Source of the DNA: JAVEDQ01 sp035468175 | GTDB lineage: Bacteria > Actinomycetota > Actinomycetes > Frankiales > Frankiaceae | Assembly (NCBI GenBank): GCA_035468175.1 | Contig: DATITC010000075.1 | Span: 1 to 52,155, forward strand | Direction of reading: 5' to 3' | DNA length: 52,155 nucleotides | Part shown: positions 1 to 6,977 of the stretch, piece by piece | How positions within the stretch are numbered: position 1 is the first letter of the stretch | How the letters are laid out: each line of letters starts with the position of its first letter | Made by a program: the position numbers and the translations under genes | The notes under the pieces: generated by a model | The model's database searches: none | What the model saw: the letters and a program-made list of their open reading frames with translations, nothing else | Told to the model about the DNA's origin: nothing

Positions 1-552
1 GTCGCTGCTGGCTTGCTCCCGGTCGCGGCTTGCCTGCTCCCGGTCCTTGCCGGCCTCGATGCGGTCTGTCTCGGCCTGCGTCCGGTCCACCGCTGCCTCC
101 CGACGATCCTCTCCGGCTTCGTTCCGGCGCTGCTCAGCCTCTTGCCGAGGGACCGCCAGATCGGCGCGGTCTCCCGCGGCGTGGTCGCGGTCCCGGCCGC
201 CGAACGCCCGGTCGATGGCCGACTGTCCGCGGTCGGCCCCGGCGGGTCCCCCGGCGGTGCCGTCTTCGGCCTCCCTCGCCACGGCAGCGAAATCCCGCGA
301 TTCGGCGTCGCGGTCCCGGGTTTCGGCGAGCTGATCGGCGCGGTCGGCGGCGTCCATCAGTGTCTGTACGTCGACTTCGTGCTGCGTCCAGACCTCGTCG
401 CGGGTACCGGCGAGCGAGTCACGCCGGTCGGCGGCTCGGTCCCGCTGCTCGGCCGTCGTATCCCGCGCGTCGGCGACACTGTCCCGGTCGTCCGCGTCCC
501 GCTCGCGTGCGGTCAAGGCGTCCTCCCGGTCCCCCTGAGCCGAGGACTCCAC
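1..552 (-). CDS. Arg-Asp repeat coiled-coil protein, N-terminal part (runs off the window)
   Basis: The frame is open from a GTG at 552 down to base 1 (184 codons, no stop), so only the N-terminal part is present. A GGGAGGT ribosome site lies six bases before the GTG. The protein begins VESSAQGDRED and consists almost entirely of short degenerate repeats of the type xxRDxxAxxRD, such as ARERDADDRD and EQRDRAADRRD. It is very rich in Arg, Asp, Ala and Glu, which predicts a long charged helix or coiled coil. One less repetitive segment near residues 62-80 contains the only Trp. Such RD repeats occur in actinobacterial proteins of unknown role and sometimes precede GAF/ANTAR or response-regulator domains, but no such domain is visible here. 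It is divergent from the ATPase gene to its right and shares a 131-bp intergenic region with it. Confidence 0.75.
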   Translation of the reverse strand, partial: MESSAQGDREDALTARERDADDRDSVADARDTTAEQRDRAADRRDSLAGTRDEVWTQHEVDVQTLMDAADRADQLAETRDRDAESRDFAAVAREAEDGTAGGPAGADRGQSAIDRAFGGRDRDHAAGDRADLAVPRQEAEQRRNEAGEDRREAAVDRTQAETDRIEAGKDREQASRDREQASSD

Positions 553-683
553 GATTCACCTCCCGGTTGTCCGTCGGCGGACGGGGAAGCCTCTCCGCGA
601 GCCGTAGCGCCCAAGGGTAGGCGCGGCGCGTCATTCCTTCACAGCGGCCCCGGCCAGCGATCGAGATGAGCAGGGGGAGTGAC

Positions 684-1055
684 GTGGACGACGTGACGCT
701 TCCTCCCTCGGCGGAGGCGGCCGGAACGGCGAGAGAGTTCGTCCAAGAGTTCTGCCGCCGACACGAACTCCCCGGGTCTACGGAGGACGACGCAGTGCTG
801 ATCACCAGCGAGCTCGTCGGCAACGCCTGGCTCCACGCCCGCAGCGGCCCCCGTGTTCAGATCGGCTACCAGCAGGGCGTGCTGCGCATTCAGGTCAGCG
901 ACGACAGCAACCGACAGCCGGTGCTACGAGAGAGCGCCGCGCTCGACCGGAACGGACGCGGTGTACTGCTCATGGACGCGCTCGCGCACCGCTGGGGAGT
1001 CGACCAGTTGCCGGTCGGGAAGACCGTGTGGTTCGAGATCGCCCAAACACTCTGA
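684..1055 (+). CDS. RsbW-like ATP-binding protein (single HATPase domain)
   Basis: A 123-residue protein that is essentially one GHKL/HATPase_c_2 domain of the anti-sigma-factor kinase (RsbW/SpoIIAB) type. The N box is ITSELVGNAWLHA, the G1 region is QVSDDS with the nucleotide-binding Asp, and the G2 region is GRGVLLMDALAHRWGV followed by GKTVWFEI. Family members phosphorylate STAS anti-anti-sigma factors and sequester sigma factors; here no sigma or STAS gene is adjacent. I chose the GTG at 684 because AGGGGGAG (672-679) sits just upstream; an in-frame ATG at 666 has no recognisable ribosome site and would add six residues. A second ATPase of the same type follows on the same strand after 185 bp. 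Confidence 0.85.
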   Translation: MDDVTLPPSAEAAGTAREFVQEFCRRHELPGSTEDDAVLITSELVGNAWLHARSGPRVQIGYQQGVLRIQVSDDSNRQPVLRESAALDRNGRGVLLMDALAHRWGVDQLPVGKTVWFEIAQTL

Positions 1056-1240
1056 CGGCACACGGGGCAGCCCCAGCAGCAATCGCGGTTCCGATCGACT
1101 CTGCAGGCACGTCGTCGTCGTACTAGCTGCGCGCGAACACCGCTGGACCTCGCTCAGGTGCGACCCGTTGGTCCAAGCCCGTGCTGGCACGTGCTGCTCG
1201 GCCGTTCCGGCCAATCGAGACTGGGCACATCTATGTGGTG

Positions 1241-1672
1241 ATGGTTGAACAGCCCGGGCTCGTGACGCACGACGGTGTCGAGCTGACGACCGACCTCGAC
1301 TCCAATCCGATGGCCGCCGGAACCGCCCGCGGGGTCGTGCGGACGGCCGTTCAACGCTGGCACCTGCCGAACCTCGTCGACACCTTGCTGCTGGCCGTCA
1401 CCGAGTTGGTGACCAATGCCGTCCGGCACGGCCGAGCACCGGTAATTCTGACCCTGCGCCGGACGGCCGGGGAGCTCAGTCTCCGCGTGCACGACGCCGA
1501 CCCAACGGAGCCGGTACTCAACCCGGAGTGCACCAACGACGCAGACGCCGAGTCAGGCCGGGGCATGCAGATCGTCACGGCGCTTGCCGACCGCACCGGT
1601 TGCGAGCAGATCACCGACGACGGCAAGGTGGTCTTCGCCTCGTTCCGCACCCCGCCCCCAGCCGACGGCTGA
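1241..1672 (+). CDS. RsbW-like ATP-binding protein (second copy type)
   Basis: A 143-residue single-domain HATPase_c_2 protein, related in fold but not a close duplicate of the preceding gene. It has N box VTELVTNAVRHGRAP, G1 RVHDADP, G2 ESGRGMQIVTALADRTG and a terminal GKVVFASF strand, so the ATP-binding elements appear intact. The residues before the domain (MVEQPGLVTHDGVELTTDL) look like the usual short N-terminal strand. The ATG at 1241 is preferred; the frame is open further upstream (to 1181) but that part is not domain-like. The ribosome site is weak (a GTGGTG run precedes the ATG). By family it would be an anti-sigma-factor-type Ser/Thr kinase, but the target is unknown. It is followed by a possible terminator at 1736-1770. 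Confidence 0.82.
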   Translation: MVEQPGLVTHDGVELTTDLDSNPMAAGTARGVVRTAVQRWHLPNLVDTLLLAVTELVTNAVRHGRAPVILTLRRTAGELSLRVHDADPTEPVLNPECTNDADAESGRGMQIVTALADRTGCEQITDDGKVVFASFRTPPPADG

Positions 1673-1735
1673 CGGAGCCGCCCCTACCGGCCAGCGCTGA
1701 GGCTGCACCAGCTCGCTGGACAGCCACTACCTGGC

Positions 1736-1770
1736 CGCCCCGCACACACACACAGCCGGAGGGCGGGGCG
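1736..1770. terminator. Possible bidirectional terminator between convergent genes
   Basis: CGCCCCG (1736-1742) can pair with CGGGGCG (1764-1770) around a 21-base loop that includes a short CA repeat. It lies between the convergent ATPase and methyltransferase genes. The loop is large and there is no T tract, so this is only suggestive. Confidence 0.3.
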
Positions 1771-1803
1771 ATCGTGTGGCGCGGGTGCCGCTCGCCGGTA
1801 GTC

Positions 1804-2586
1804 CTAAAGCAGGTCCTCCGAGCCGTGCGCCCGCCGGGCAACGACAGCCTCGTAGTAGAGCGGGCGGCCACGCATGTCGAGGCGGTGGATGTAGCGCTGC
1901 TGCGCGATCACCTCGAGCGTGCCCTCGTCCATCAGTCGGCGGACGAGCCCGGCGAAACCGCTCTCGTCCTCGTCACCGAGGAAGCGCTCCTTGATGCAGA
2001 AGGCCAACCAGCCGGACGGGCTGACGTAGTGCACGGCCTCCAGGAACGCTTCGGGCGGCATGTCGCCGAAGCCCAGCGCCGCCACGCAGGTGAGGCAGTT
2101 GAAGTCGTGCTGGCGCATCCGGTCGCGGTCGGCGTCGCTCAGGTCGGTCAGGTCGACGACCAGATAGTCGTCGTAGACCTCGGGACGGTCACGGAGCGCA
2201 GCCTCGGCCGCCTCGGGGATGATGTCGGCACCAACCACCGTGCTGGCACCGAGTGCGCGCATCTCGGCCCCTACCAGGCCGTTGCCGGCACCCACGTCGA
2301 TCACGCGCAGGCTGGAGGCGTCGTACCCGGTGGTGACGAGCGCCTGCTCGAGCAGGTCCCGCACGACGCCGGGAGAGGTGCACTTCAGTTCGTCGTAGAA
2401 GAGCTTCTCGTAAGCGCTGGGAATGTTGTAGATCTCGGCGTAGTCGTGGAAGCGCAAGCGGCGGGAGCGACCGTCGACCTCGACCTCACACCACTCCTGG
2501 TCCTGGTCCAAGGAGCCGTCGATCTTTCCGGGCAGTCGGATCACCACGTTCGCAGTGGACGGGGATGGCGACGTCGTTGGGCTCAA
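1804..2586 (-). CDS. Class I SAM-dependent methyltransferase
   Basis: A 260-residue protein with a Rossmann methyltransferase core. Motif I is RVIDVGAGNGLVGAEM (around residues 93-108), followed by the acidic end of strand 2 in TVVGADIIPEA and a post-II region VVDLTDLSDADRD. The N-terminal 60 residues (FHDYAEIYNIPSAYEKLFYDEL) resemble the cap seen before methyltransferase domains acting on small molecules. The substrate cannot be inferred. The start is a TTG at 2586, with GGAAGGAG six bases upstream; no better ATG or GTG is available without losing the N-terminal cap. The gene is convergent with the ATPase gene on its left, and its upstream region (2587-2825) is unusually AT-rich for this DNA and probably holds its promoter. 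Confidence 0.85.
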   Translation of the reverse strand: MSPTTSPSPSTANVVIRLPGKIDGSLDQDQEWCEVEVDGRSRRLRFHDYAEIYNIPSAYEKLFYDELKCTSPGVVRDLLEQALVTTGYDASSLRVIDVGAGNGLVGAEMRALGASTVVGADIIPEAAEAALRDRPEVYDDYLVVDLTDLSDADRDRMRQHDFNCLTCVAALGFGDMPPEAFLEAVHYVSPSGWLAFCIKERFLGDEDESGFAGLVRRLMDEGTLEVIAQQRYIHRLDMRGRPLYYEAVVARRAHGSEDLL

Positions 2587-2827
2587 GTCCAGCTCCTTCC
2601 AGGAGGGTCGAGGACCTAAATAGTAGCCCGAGCAGAATTGTCGACTTCATCGAGCGGGTGTTAGGGACGCAAATTCGTGAGTTTCTGTGTAAGAATTCGG
2701 CTTGACAATTCGTGCATTTCGGAACCGTGCGAAACGGATAACCGCTGCTTGTCAGGCGTGTCGCCGTCCTGCGACGGCATCTCGAGTGGAGGACAGTATC
2801 CTATAGACCATTAAGTTAGATAGGAAG

Positions 2828-2860
2828 ACGGCCCGGCTCCCCTGAGGAGAGCCGGGCCGT
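2828..2860 (-). terminator. Rho-independent-type terminator of the Ala/Lys-rich gene
   Basis: A perfect 12-bp stem, ACGGCCCGGCTC (2828-2839) against GAGCCGGGCCGT (2849-2860), with a nine-base loop. It starts 21 bp after the stop of the leftward gene ending at 2882. Read leftward, the hairpin is followed by a T- and pyrimidine-rich stretch. The rest of the 2587-2881 intergenic region holds no gene. Confidence 0.75.
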
Positions 2861-2881
2861 TCAACTGGAACAGGCGTGCAG

Positions 2882-4162
2882 CTACGCGGAGGCGTCGCCC
2901 TCTGTGTGGAGCTCGCCCGCGGCGTCGGCCTCCGTGGCCGGCTCCTCCGAGGTGTCTGCCGCCAGTGATGCGTCACTCTCGGTGACCCCGGCGAGGGGGG
3001 AACCCGCAGCCGTGCCCCCGGCCGGTGCGTCGGCGGTGACCGTGACCTCCGGACCACTTCCAGCGGTGGCGGCCGCTGCGGTAGCGGCGTCGGTCGAGGT
3101 GGTCGTTGCAGGAGCCTCGATCGTCGGCGTCCCGGTGGCTGGCGCGGTGGTCGGCGATGAGGCCGGGGTACCGGAGCGCGCCGGCGCCTGGTTGGTCATG
3201 GCGGCGTCGAAGAGCGGATCGGGCTGGGTCGACCGGCGACGGCGCAGGGTCGAGAAGGCCGCTGCCCCCCCGACCAGGGCCAGCACCAGCAGCAGCCGGC
3301 GTCGACCGGTCCGCTTCGGCTTCAGCTTGGCCGTGACGGCCTTGCCGGCCGCGGTCCCAGCCACCTTCCGACCCGTCTTGGTGTCGAGGGCGGACAGGAC
3401 GGCACCACTCGCCGCCACCTCGGCCCGGGAGAGCAGCTGGCCGCCTCGGTCCTGCAGGACGTCGAAAGCGTCCGATCCCCGGTCCTTGGCCTGTTCCCGT
3501 GCGGCGTCGAACACCTCGGGAGCACGCTTGCGCGCGTCCTTCAGCGCTGCCTTCGCCTGCTTCTTCGCCTTGCGGCCGGTCGCCGACGCCAGCGCCGCAG
3601 CGTAGGCCGCCTGCTTGGCCGCTTCCTTCTGGGCCTGCTTCGCGGCTCGACCACCCTGCGCCCGAGCGTTGTCGGCCGCCTGCTTGGCCGCCTTCCGGCC
3701 CTGCTTGCGTGCCTTACCGGCGAGGTCGTCGGCCTGGGCGCGAGCGTTGTCGGCCGCGTCGTCGAGCGACGACCGAGCCTGCTTGGCGTAGTCCGACTCC
3801 GCAGCCGTAACCAGCGCGGACCCCGCCTGGTCCCGTGCCCGGTCGCTGAGCTCCCGGGCGCGCTCCTTGGCCGCCTGACCGGCGCGTTCCGCCTCGGCCC
3901 GCGCGGCCTCGAACACCGGGCCGGCCTTGGTCCGCACATCCGAGCGGGAGAGCTTCTCCCCGGCGGCTGCCCCGACCGGACGAGCCTTCCGGCTCGCGGC
4001 GCGTCCGACCGAGGATGCCCGTTCGACGGCGGCCTCACCGACACCCGCCGCGGCCCCGGCCGCGCCCACTGCGGCGACGGCCGCCCCGGCGAGCCCCTCA
4101 ACCGGGTCCTCCCGTGCTGAATCGAAGGCGTCCTTGAGCTCACTCGCGGCACTGTTCGCCAT
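2882..4162 (-). CDS. Ala/Lys-rich helical protein with one central membrane segment
   Basis: A 426-residue low-complexity protein with three parts. The first 280 residues are Ala/Lys/Arg/Glu-rich with loose repeats of the KQARKQGRKAAKQAADNARA kind and predict long amphipathic helices, reminiscent of LEA-like or histone-H1-like tails. One hydrophobic segment, RLLLVLALVGGAAAFSTL, follows near residues 287-304 and is flanked by Arg clusters. The last 120 residues are Thr/Ala/Pro/Glu-rich and acidic, probably extracytoplasmic. I recognise no enzymatic domain. The ATG at 4162 is chosen because GGGAGGT precedes it at good spacing; the frame extends 12 codons upstream. The gene stands alone between a terminator and a 366-bp divergent intergenic region in which I see nothing else. 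The membrane orientation is inference from the flanking basic residues. Confidence 0.7.
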   Translation of the reverse strand: MANSAASELKDAFDSAREDPVEGLAGAAVAAVGAAGAAAGVGEAAVERASSVGRAASRKARPVGAAAGEKLSRSDVRTKAGPVFEAARAEAERAGQAAKERARELSDRARDQAGSALVTAAESDYAKQARSSLDDAADNARAQADDLAGKARKQGRKAAKQAADNARAQGGRAAKQAQKEAAKQAAYAAALASATGRKAKKQAKAALKDARKRAPEVFDAAREQAKDRGSDAFDVLQDRGGQLLSRAEVAASGAVLSALDTKTGRKVAGTAAGKAVTAKLKPKRTGRRRLLLVLALVGGAAAFSTLRRRRSTQPDPLFDAAMTNQAPARSGTPASSPTTAPATGTPTIEAPATTTSTDAATAAAATAGSGPEVTVTADAPAGGTAAGSPLAGVTESDASLAADTSEEPATEADAAGELHTEGDASA

Positions 4163-4528
4163 TACCAACCTCCCGCGCGCGGTGTACGCGCGCTTCACCT
4201 AGTGCTGTCTGGTTGTCTTCGACCGAGCGGATCGCCACGGCGCGGTCCGTCTCGGGTCGCCGGGACGACGTCCGTCGTGCACCGGACCGGCATCGTTTCA
4301 CGAAGCCGGAGGAGAGAGCGGAACCGCCCCGTGTCGCGTCCACTGCAGAGCGTGCGGACGCGACCTCGCTGTCGACACTTCCCGGACACCTAGGATCGGA
4401 ACCGATAACCACGAGCCGAAGATCGGGCGAGTGCGGGTGCAGCGGGTGGAGCGCGCGGGTGAGACCCCTCGTTGACCCCGCCGAGCGCCTCTTGTCGCCA
4501 GAACCGACCCTGTTGTACGAGGAGAATC

Positions 4529-5056
4529 ATGGCTGAGGAACTGTTCGCGACCCTGCACACCACGCTGGGCGACATCGAGGTGCGGCTGTTCCCGCTGCAG
4601 GCACCCAAGACGGTGGAGAACTTCGTCGGTCTCGCCGACGGCTCGAAGGAGTGGACGGACCCGACGTCGCGGCAGAAGGTCACCGACCGTCCGCTCTACG
4701 CCGGCACGATCTTCCACCGCGTGATCGACGGTTTCATGATCCAGGGCGGCGACCCGCTGGGCAGCGGCCGCGGTGGCCCGGGCTACAACTTCAAGGACGA
4801 GTTCTCCCCGGACCTCGCCTTCACGAAGCCCTACCTGCTGGCCATGGCGAACTCCGGACCCAACACGAACGGTTCGCAGTTCTTCATCACCGTCGCTCCC
4901 ACCGCCTGGCTGACCGGCAAGCACAGCATTTTCGGTGAGGTCGTCAGCGGTACCGAGGTCGTCGACGCGATCATCGCGGTGCCCAAGGACCGGCAGGACC
5001 GGCCGCGCGAGGACGTGGTGATCAACTCGATCGACATCGAGCGGCGGCCTTCCTGA
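4529..5056 (+). CDS. ppiA: Peptidyl-prolyl cis-trans isomerase, cyclophilin type
   Basis: A 175-residue cyclophilin. The hallmark residues are present: the catalytic Arg in FHRVIDGFMIQGGDP, NGSQFFITVAP, and the Trp-containing WLTGKHSIFGEV segment. There is no signal peptide, so it should act in the cytoplasm on proline isomerisation during folding. The ATG at 4529 has GAGGAG seven bases upstream. It lies at the left edge of the cell-division cluster, as ppiA (Rv0009) does near oriC in mycobacteria, which is the basis for the symbol. The stop overlaps the apparent start of the rhomboid gene. Confidence 0.95.
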   Translation: MAEELFATLHTTLGDIEVRLFPLQAPKTVENFVGLADGSKEWTDPTSRQKVTDRPLYAGTIFHRVIDGFMIQGGDPLGSGRGGPGYNFKDEFSPDLAFTKPYLLAMANSGPNTNGSQFFITVAPTAWLTGKHSIFGEVVSGTEVVDAIIAVPKDRQDRPREDVVINSIDIERRPS

Positions 5057-5931
5057 GTTCCCCGTCTGGCGAGGGGTCGGAGCAGGCCCGACAGGATCCG
5101 ACAGCTCGTCCCTGCTACCGGCATCCGGACCGCCCCACCTACGTCTCCTGCACCCGGTGCGGGCGGCCGATCTGCGCCGAGTGCATGCGCCCGGCGGCGG
5201 TCGGCTTCCAGTGCCCGGACGACGTGGCCGCCGGTGCCCGGTCGCAGCGAACGCCGGTCAACACGCTGGGTGGGCCGGCGACGCAGCGCCCGCCCGTGGT
5301 CACGTACGTGCTGGTCGCGCTGAACGTGATCGCCTTCGCCCTGGAGGGCTTCCCGCTCGGCGGTCTGTCCGCGATCCCGAACGACTTCGTGCAACGCTTC
5401 GTGCTGTACAACCCCGCCATCGCGGACGAGCCCTACCGGCTCCTGACGGCGGTGTTCCTGCACGCCAGCCTGGTGCACATCGGTCTGAACATGCTCGTCC
5501 TCGTCCTCATCGGACGCCAACTCGAGCAGGTCCTCGGGTGGGCGCGCTACCTCGCCGGTTACGTGGTCTCCGGCGTGGGCGGCAGCGTGCTGTTCTACCT
5601 GCTCGGCAACTCGACCACCTACGGGCTCGGGGCCAGCGGCGCGATCTTCGGTCTGTTCAGCACCTTCTACCTCGTGGCCCGGCGCCTGCAGGCCGACGCC
5701 TCGAGCATTCTCGCGACGATCGGCCTCAACCTCGTGCTCACCGTGCTGATTCCGGGTATCAGCCTCTGGGCCCACTTGGGCGGCCTCGTCACCGGCGCTG
5801 TGATCGGCCTCGTCTACACCCAGGTGCCGTCCCGCCCGCCGAGCCTGAAGGCCGTTCAGCTCGCGCTCGTAGCGGGCATCGCCGCCCTGCTCGTCATCGC
5901 GGTCGTGGTGCGCTCCGCCAGCGTCGCCTGA
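5053..5931 (+). CDS. Rhomboid intramembrane serine protease with N-terminal zinc-binding segment
   Basis: Rhomboid proteases cut single-pass membrane proteins within the bilayer. The catalytic Ser is in GLGASGAIFGLF and the catalytic His in ISLWAHLGGLVTGA. About six hydrophobic segments are present, and the loop before the active site carries HIGLNMLVLVLIGRQLE. A Cys/His-rich segment, starting CYRHPDRPTYVSC and continuing TRCGRPICAEC, precedes the membrane domain as in many actinobacterial rhomboids. This segment lies upstream of the first ATG (5185), so the true start must be earlier. The only candidate after the previous in-frame region is a CTG at 5053 overlapping the ppiA stop (CTGA), giving SSPSGEGSEQ as the N-terminus. 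The coding assignment from 5113 is firm; the CTG start is inference. The 3' end overlaps the opposing PH-domain gene by 38 bp. Confidence 0.85.
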   Translation: MSSPSGEGSEQARQDPTARPCYRHPDRPTYVSCTRCGRPICAECMRPAAVGFQCPDDVAAGARSQRTPVNTLGGPATQRPPVVTYVLVALNVIAFALEGFPLGGLSAIPNDFVQRFVLYNPAIADEPYRLLTAVFLHASLVHIGLNMLVLVLIGRQLEQVLGWARYLAGYVVSGVGGSVLFYLLGNSTTYGLGASGAIFGLFSTFYLVARRLQADASSILATIGLNLVLTVLIPGISLWAHLGGLVTGAVIGLVYTQVPSRPPSLKAVQLALVAGIAALLVIAVVVRSASVA

Positions 5932-6343
5932 GCTCGTCCGCCACCGCCTCCGGGTCGACACCGAGCCGGTGCCGGGAGAGCACGACCAGTCGATCGCCGA
6001 GGTCGATTTCCAGCGACGCGAGCCGGACCAGGCCGCGCGAGGTGGTGGTCGCCTCGATCCGCTCGACGTCCGACCATCGGATCCGCTCGTTCCGACGCGG
6101 TGCGGTGCCGAGCAGCAGCCCCTCCTGATCGGCGACCAAGGGAGTTCCATACCAGAGGTCGAGTCCGGTGAGGACGAGCAGCACGCCCGCGATCACGATG
6201 AAGGCGATACCGCTACCGAGAGCGACCGGCCCCGCCGCCGAGGTCACCGCGAGCCCGAGAGCGACGAGCGCTCCTGCGGCGTACGACCAGGGGCGCCACG
6301 CCGGTGGCCGAAAGCTGAGCTGGTCCCGCGCCGCCTCGTTCAC
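5894..6343 (-). CDS. Membrane-anchored bacterial PH-domain protein
   Basis: A 149-residue protein with two hydrophobic segments near the N-terminus (WSYAAGALVALGLAVTSAAG and GIAFIVIAGVLLVLTGLDLW). They are followed by a small beta-rich domain of the bacterial PH type (bPH_6-like): PLVADQEGLLLGTAP, RIRWSDVERIEATTT, LEIDLGDRLVVLSRHRLG. It corresponds in position and architecture to Rv0010c. Its function is unknown, and membrane location is inferred from the hydrophobic segments. The GTG at 6343 is used; no strong ribosome site is visible. It converges on and overlaps the rhomboid gene by 38 bp, so the two 3' ends are antisense to each other. Confidence 0.8.
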   Translation of the reverse strand: MNEAARDQLSFRPPAWRPWSYAAGALVALGLAVTSAAGPVALGSGIAFIVIAGVLLVLTGLDLWYGTPLVADQEGLLLGTAPRRNERIRWSDVERIEATTTSRGLVRLASLEIDLGDRLVVLSRHRLGVDPEAVADELRRRWRSAPRPR

Positions 6344-6476
6344 GGTCTGGGCGCCGGGAGTTCGAGAACGAAGCGTGTCAACCCGGAAAAGAACGGGAAT
6401 TCGTGCTCAAGGCCAGCGGCCGAGATGCCGAAGAACCCGGAAGGACCGAAGACCGCTGTGTCGCCTCGGCGAGGCG

Positions 6477-6495
6477 CTATCCACACTGTGGATAA
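6477..6495. promoter_or_regulatory. Inverted pair of DnaA boxes
   Basis: CTATCCACA (6477-6485) and TGTGGATAA (6487-6495) are arranged head to head with one base between them. The second is an exact complement of the consensus DnaA box TTATCCACA and the first differs at one position. The pair lies in the 259-bp gap between crgA and the PH-domain gene, which contains no gene. In relatives this gene neighbourhood is close to oriC, so binding by DnaA is plausible. Confidence 0.6.
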
Positions 6496-6602
6496 CGTCT
6501 GGGGACAAACCACAGCGGTGAAGTTCCACGTCTGTGCTGCGCTCTGATCTCGCCCTTGACCTGGGACGATGCACCCGCGACGACGCACCGGGACGCCACC
6601 GA

Positions 6603-6872
6603 TCAGCGCCAGCGGGTGGCCAGGCCCAGACCGACGACGACGAAGCCGAAGCCCACGAGCAGGTTCCAGCCGCCGATCGGCGCCTGAACGCCGGGCAACC
6701 CTCCGTTGGACAGGTAGTACGCGAGGAGCCAGGCGACTCCAAGGATGAACATCGCGAGGATCAGCCCGCCGTACCACGGCGGGGACGGCGGGGGCGCGGC
6801 CCGCTTGGCCTGCGCCGCCGGGCTGGCGACGACGGGCGCGCTCTTCTTTCGGCGGCGACGCGAGACAGGCAC
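6603..6872 (-). CDS. crgA: Cell division protein CrgA
   Basis: An 89-residue protein with the typical CrgA layout: a basic N-terminus (VPVSRRRRKKSAP), a Pro-rich linker, two transmembrane segments (GGLILAMFILGVAWLLAYYL and LLVGFGFVVVGLGLATRW) and a very short C-terminus. CrgA is an actinobacterial septal protein that contacts FtsZ and septal peptidoglycan synthases. The GTG at 6872 is preferred over an upstream in-frame start at 6899 because it gives the conserved PVSRRRRKK beginning and has GGAG eight bases upstream. It is divergent from the DUF881 gene, as in M. tuberculosis (Rv0011c/Rv0012). Confidence 0.92.
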   Translation of the reverse strand: MPVSRRRRKKSAPVVASPAAQAKRAAPPPSPPWYGGLILAMFILGVAWLLAYYLSNGGLPGVQAPIGGWNLLVGFGFVVVGLGLATRWR

Positions 6873-6977
6873 TCCAGCACTCCAGCGGCAGGGCGGCACA
6901 ATGAGGTCCCCTGGAGCCTAAGGGGAGGATCGCCGCGGGCCAGGTCAGCGCGGCCGACGGAAGGAGCGGTGGATCGC

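Noticed and set aside
13..669. Plus-strand open frames over the first 670 bp
   Set aside because: They are antisense to the RD-repeat gene, whose minus-strand frame has a proper ribosome site and coherent repeats.
2702..2736. TTGACA at 2702-2707 as a plus-strand promoter
   Set aside because: No acceptable -10 at 16-19 bp and no rightward gene follows; the next gene is on the minus strand.
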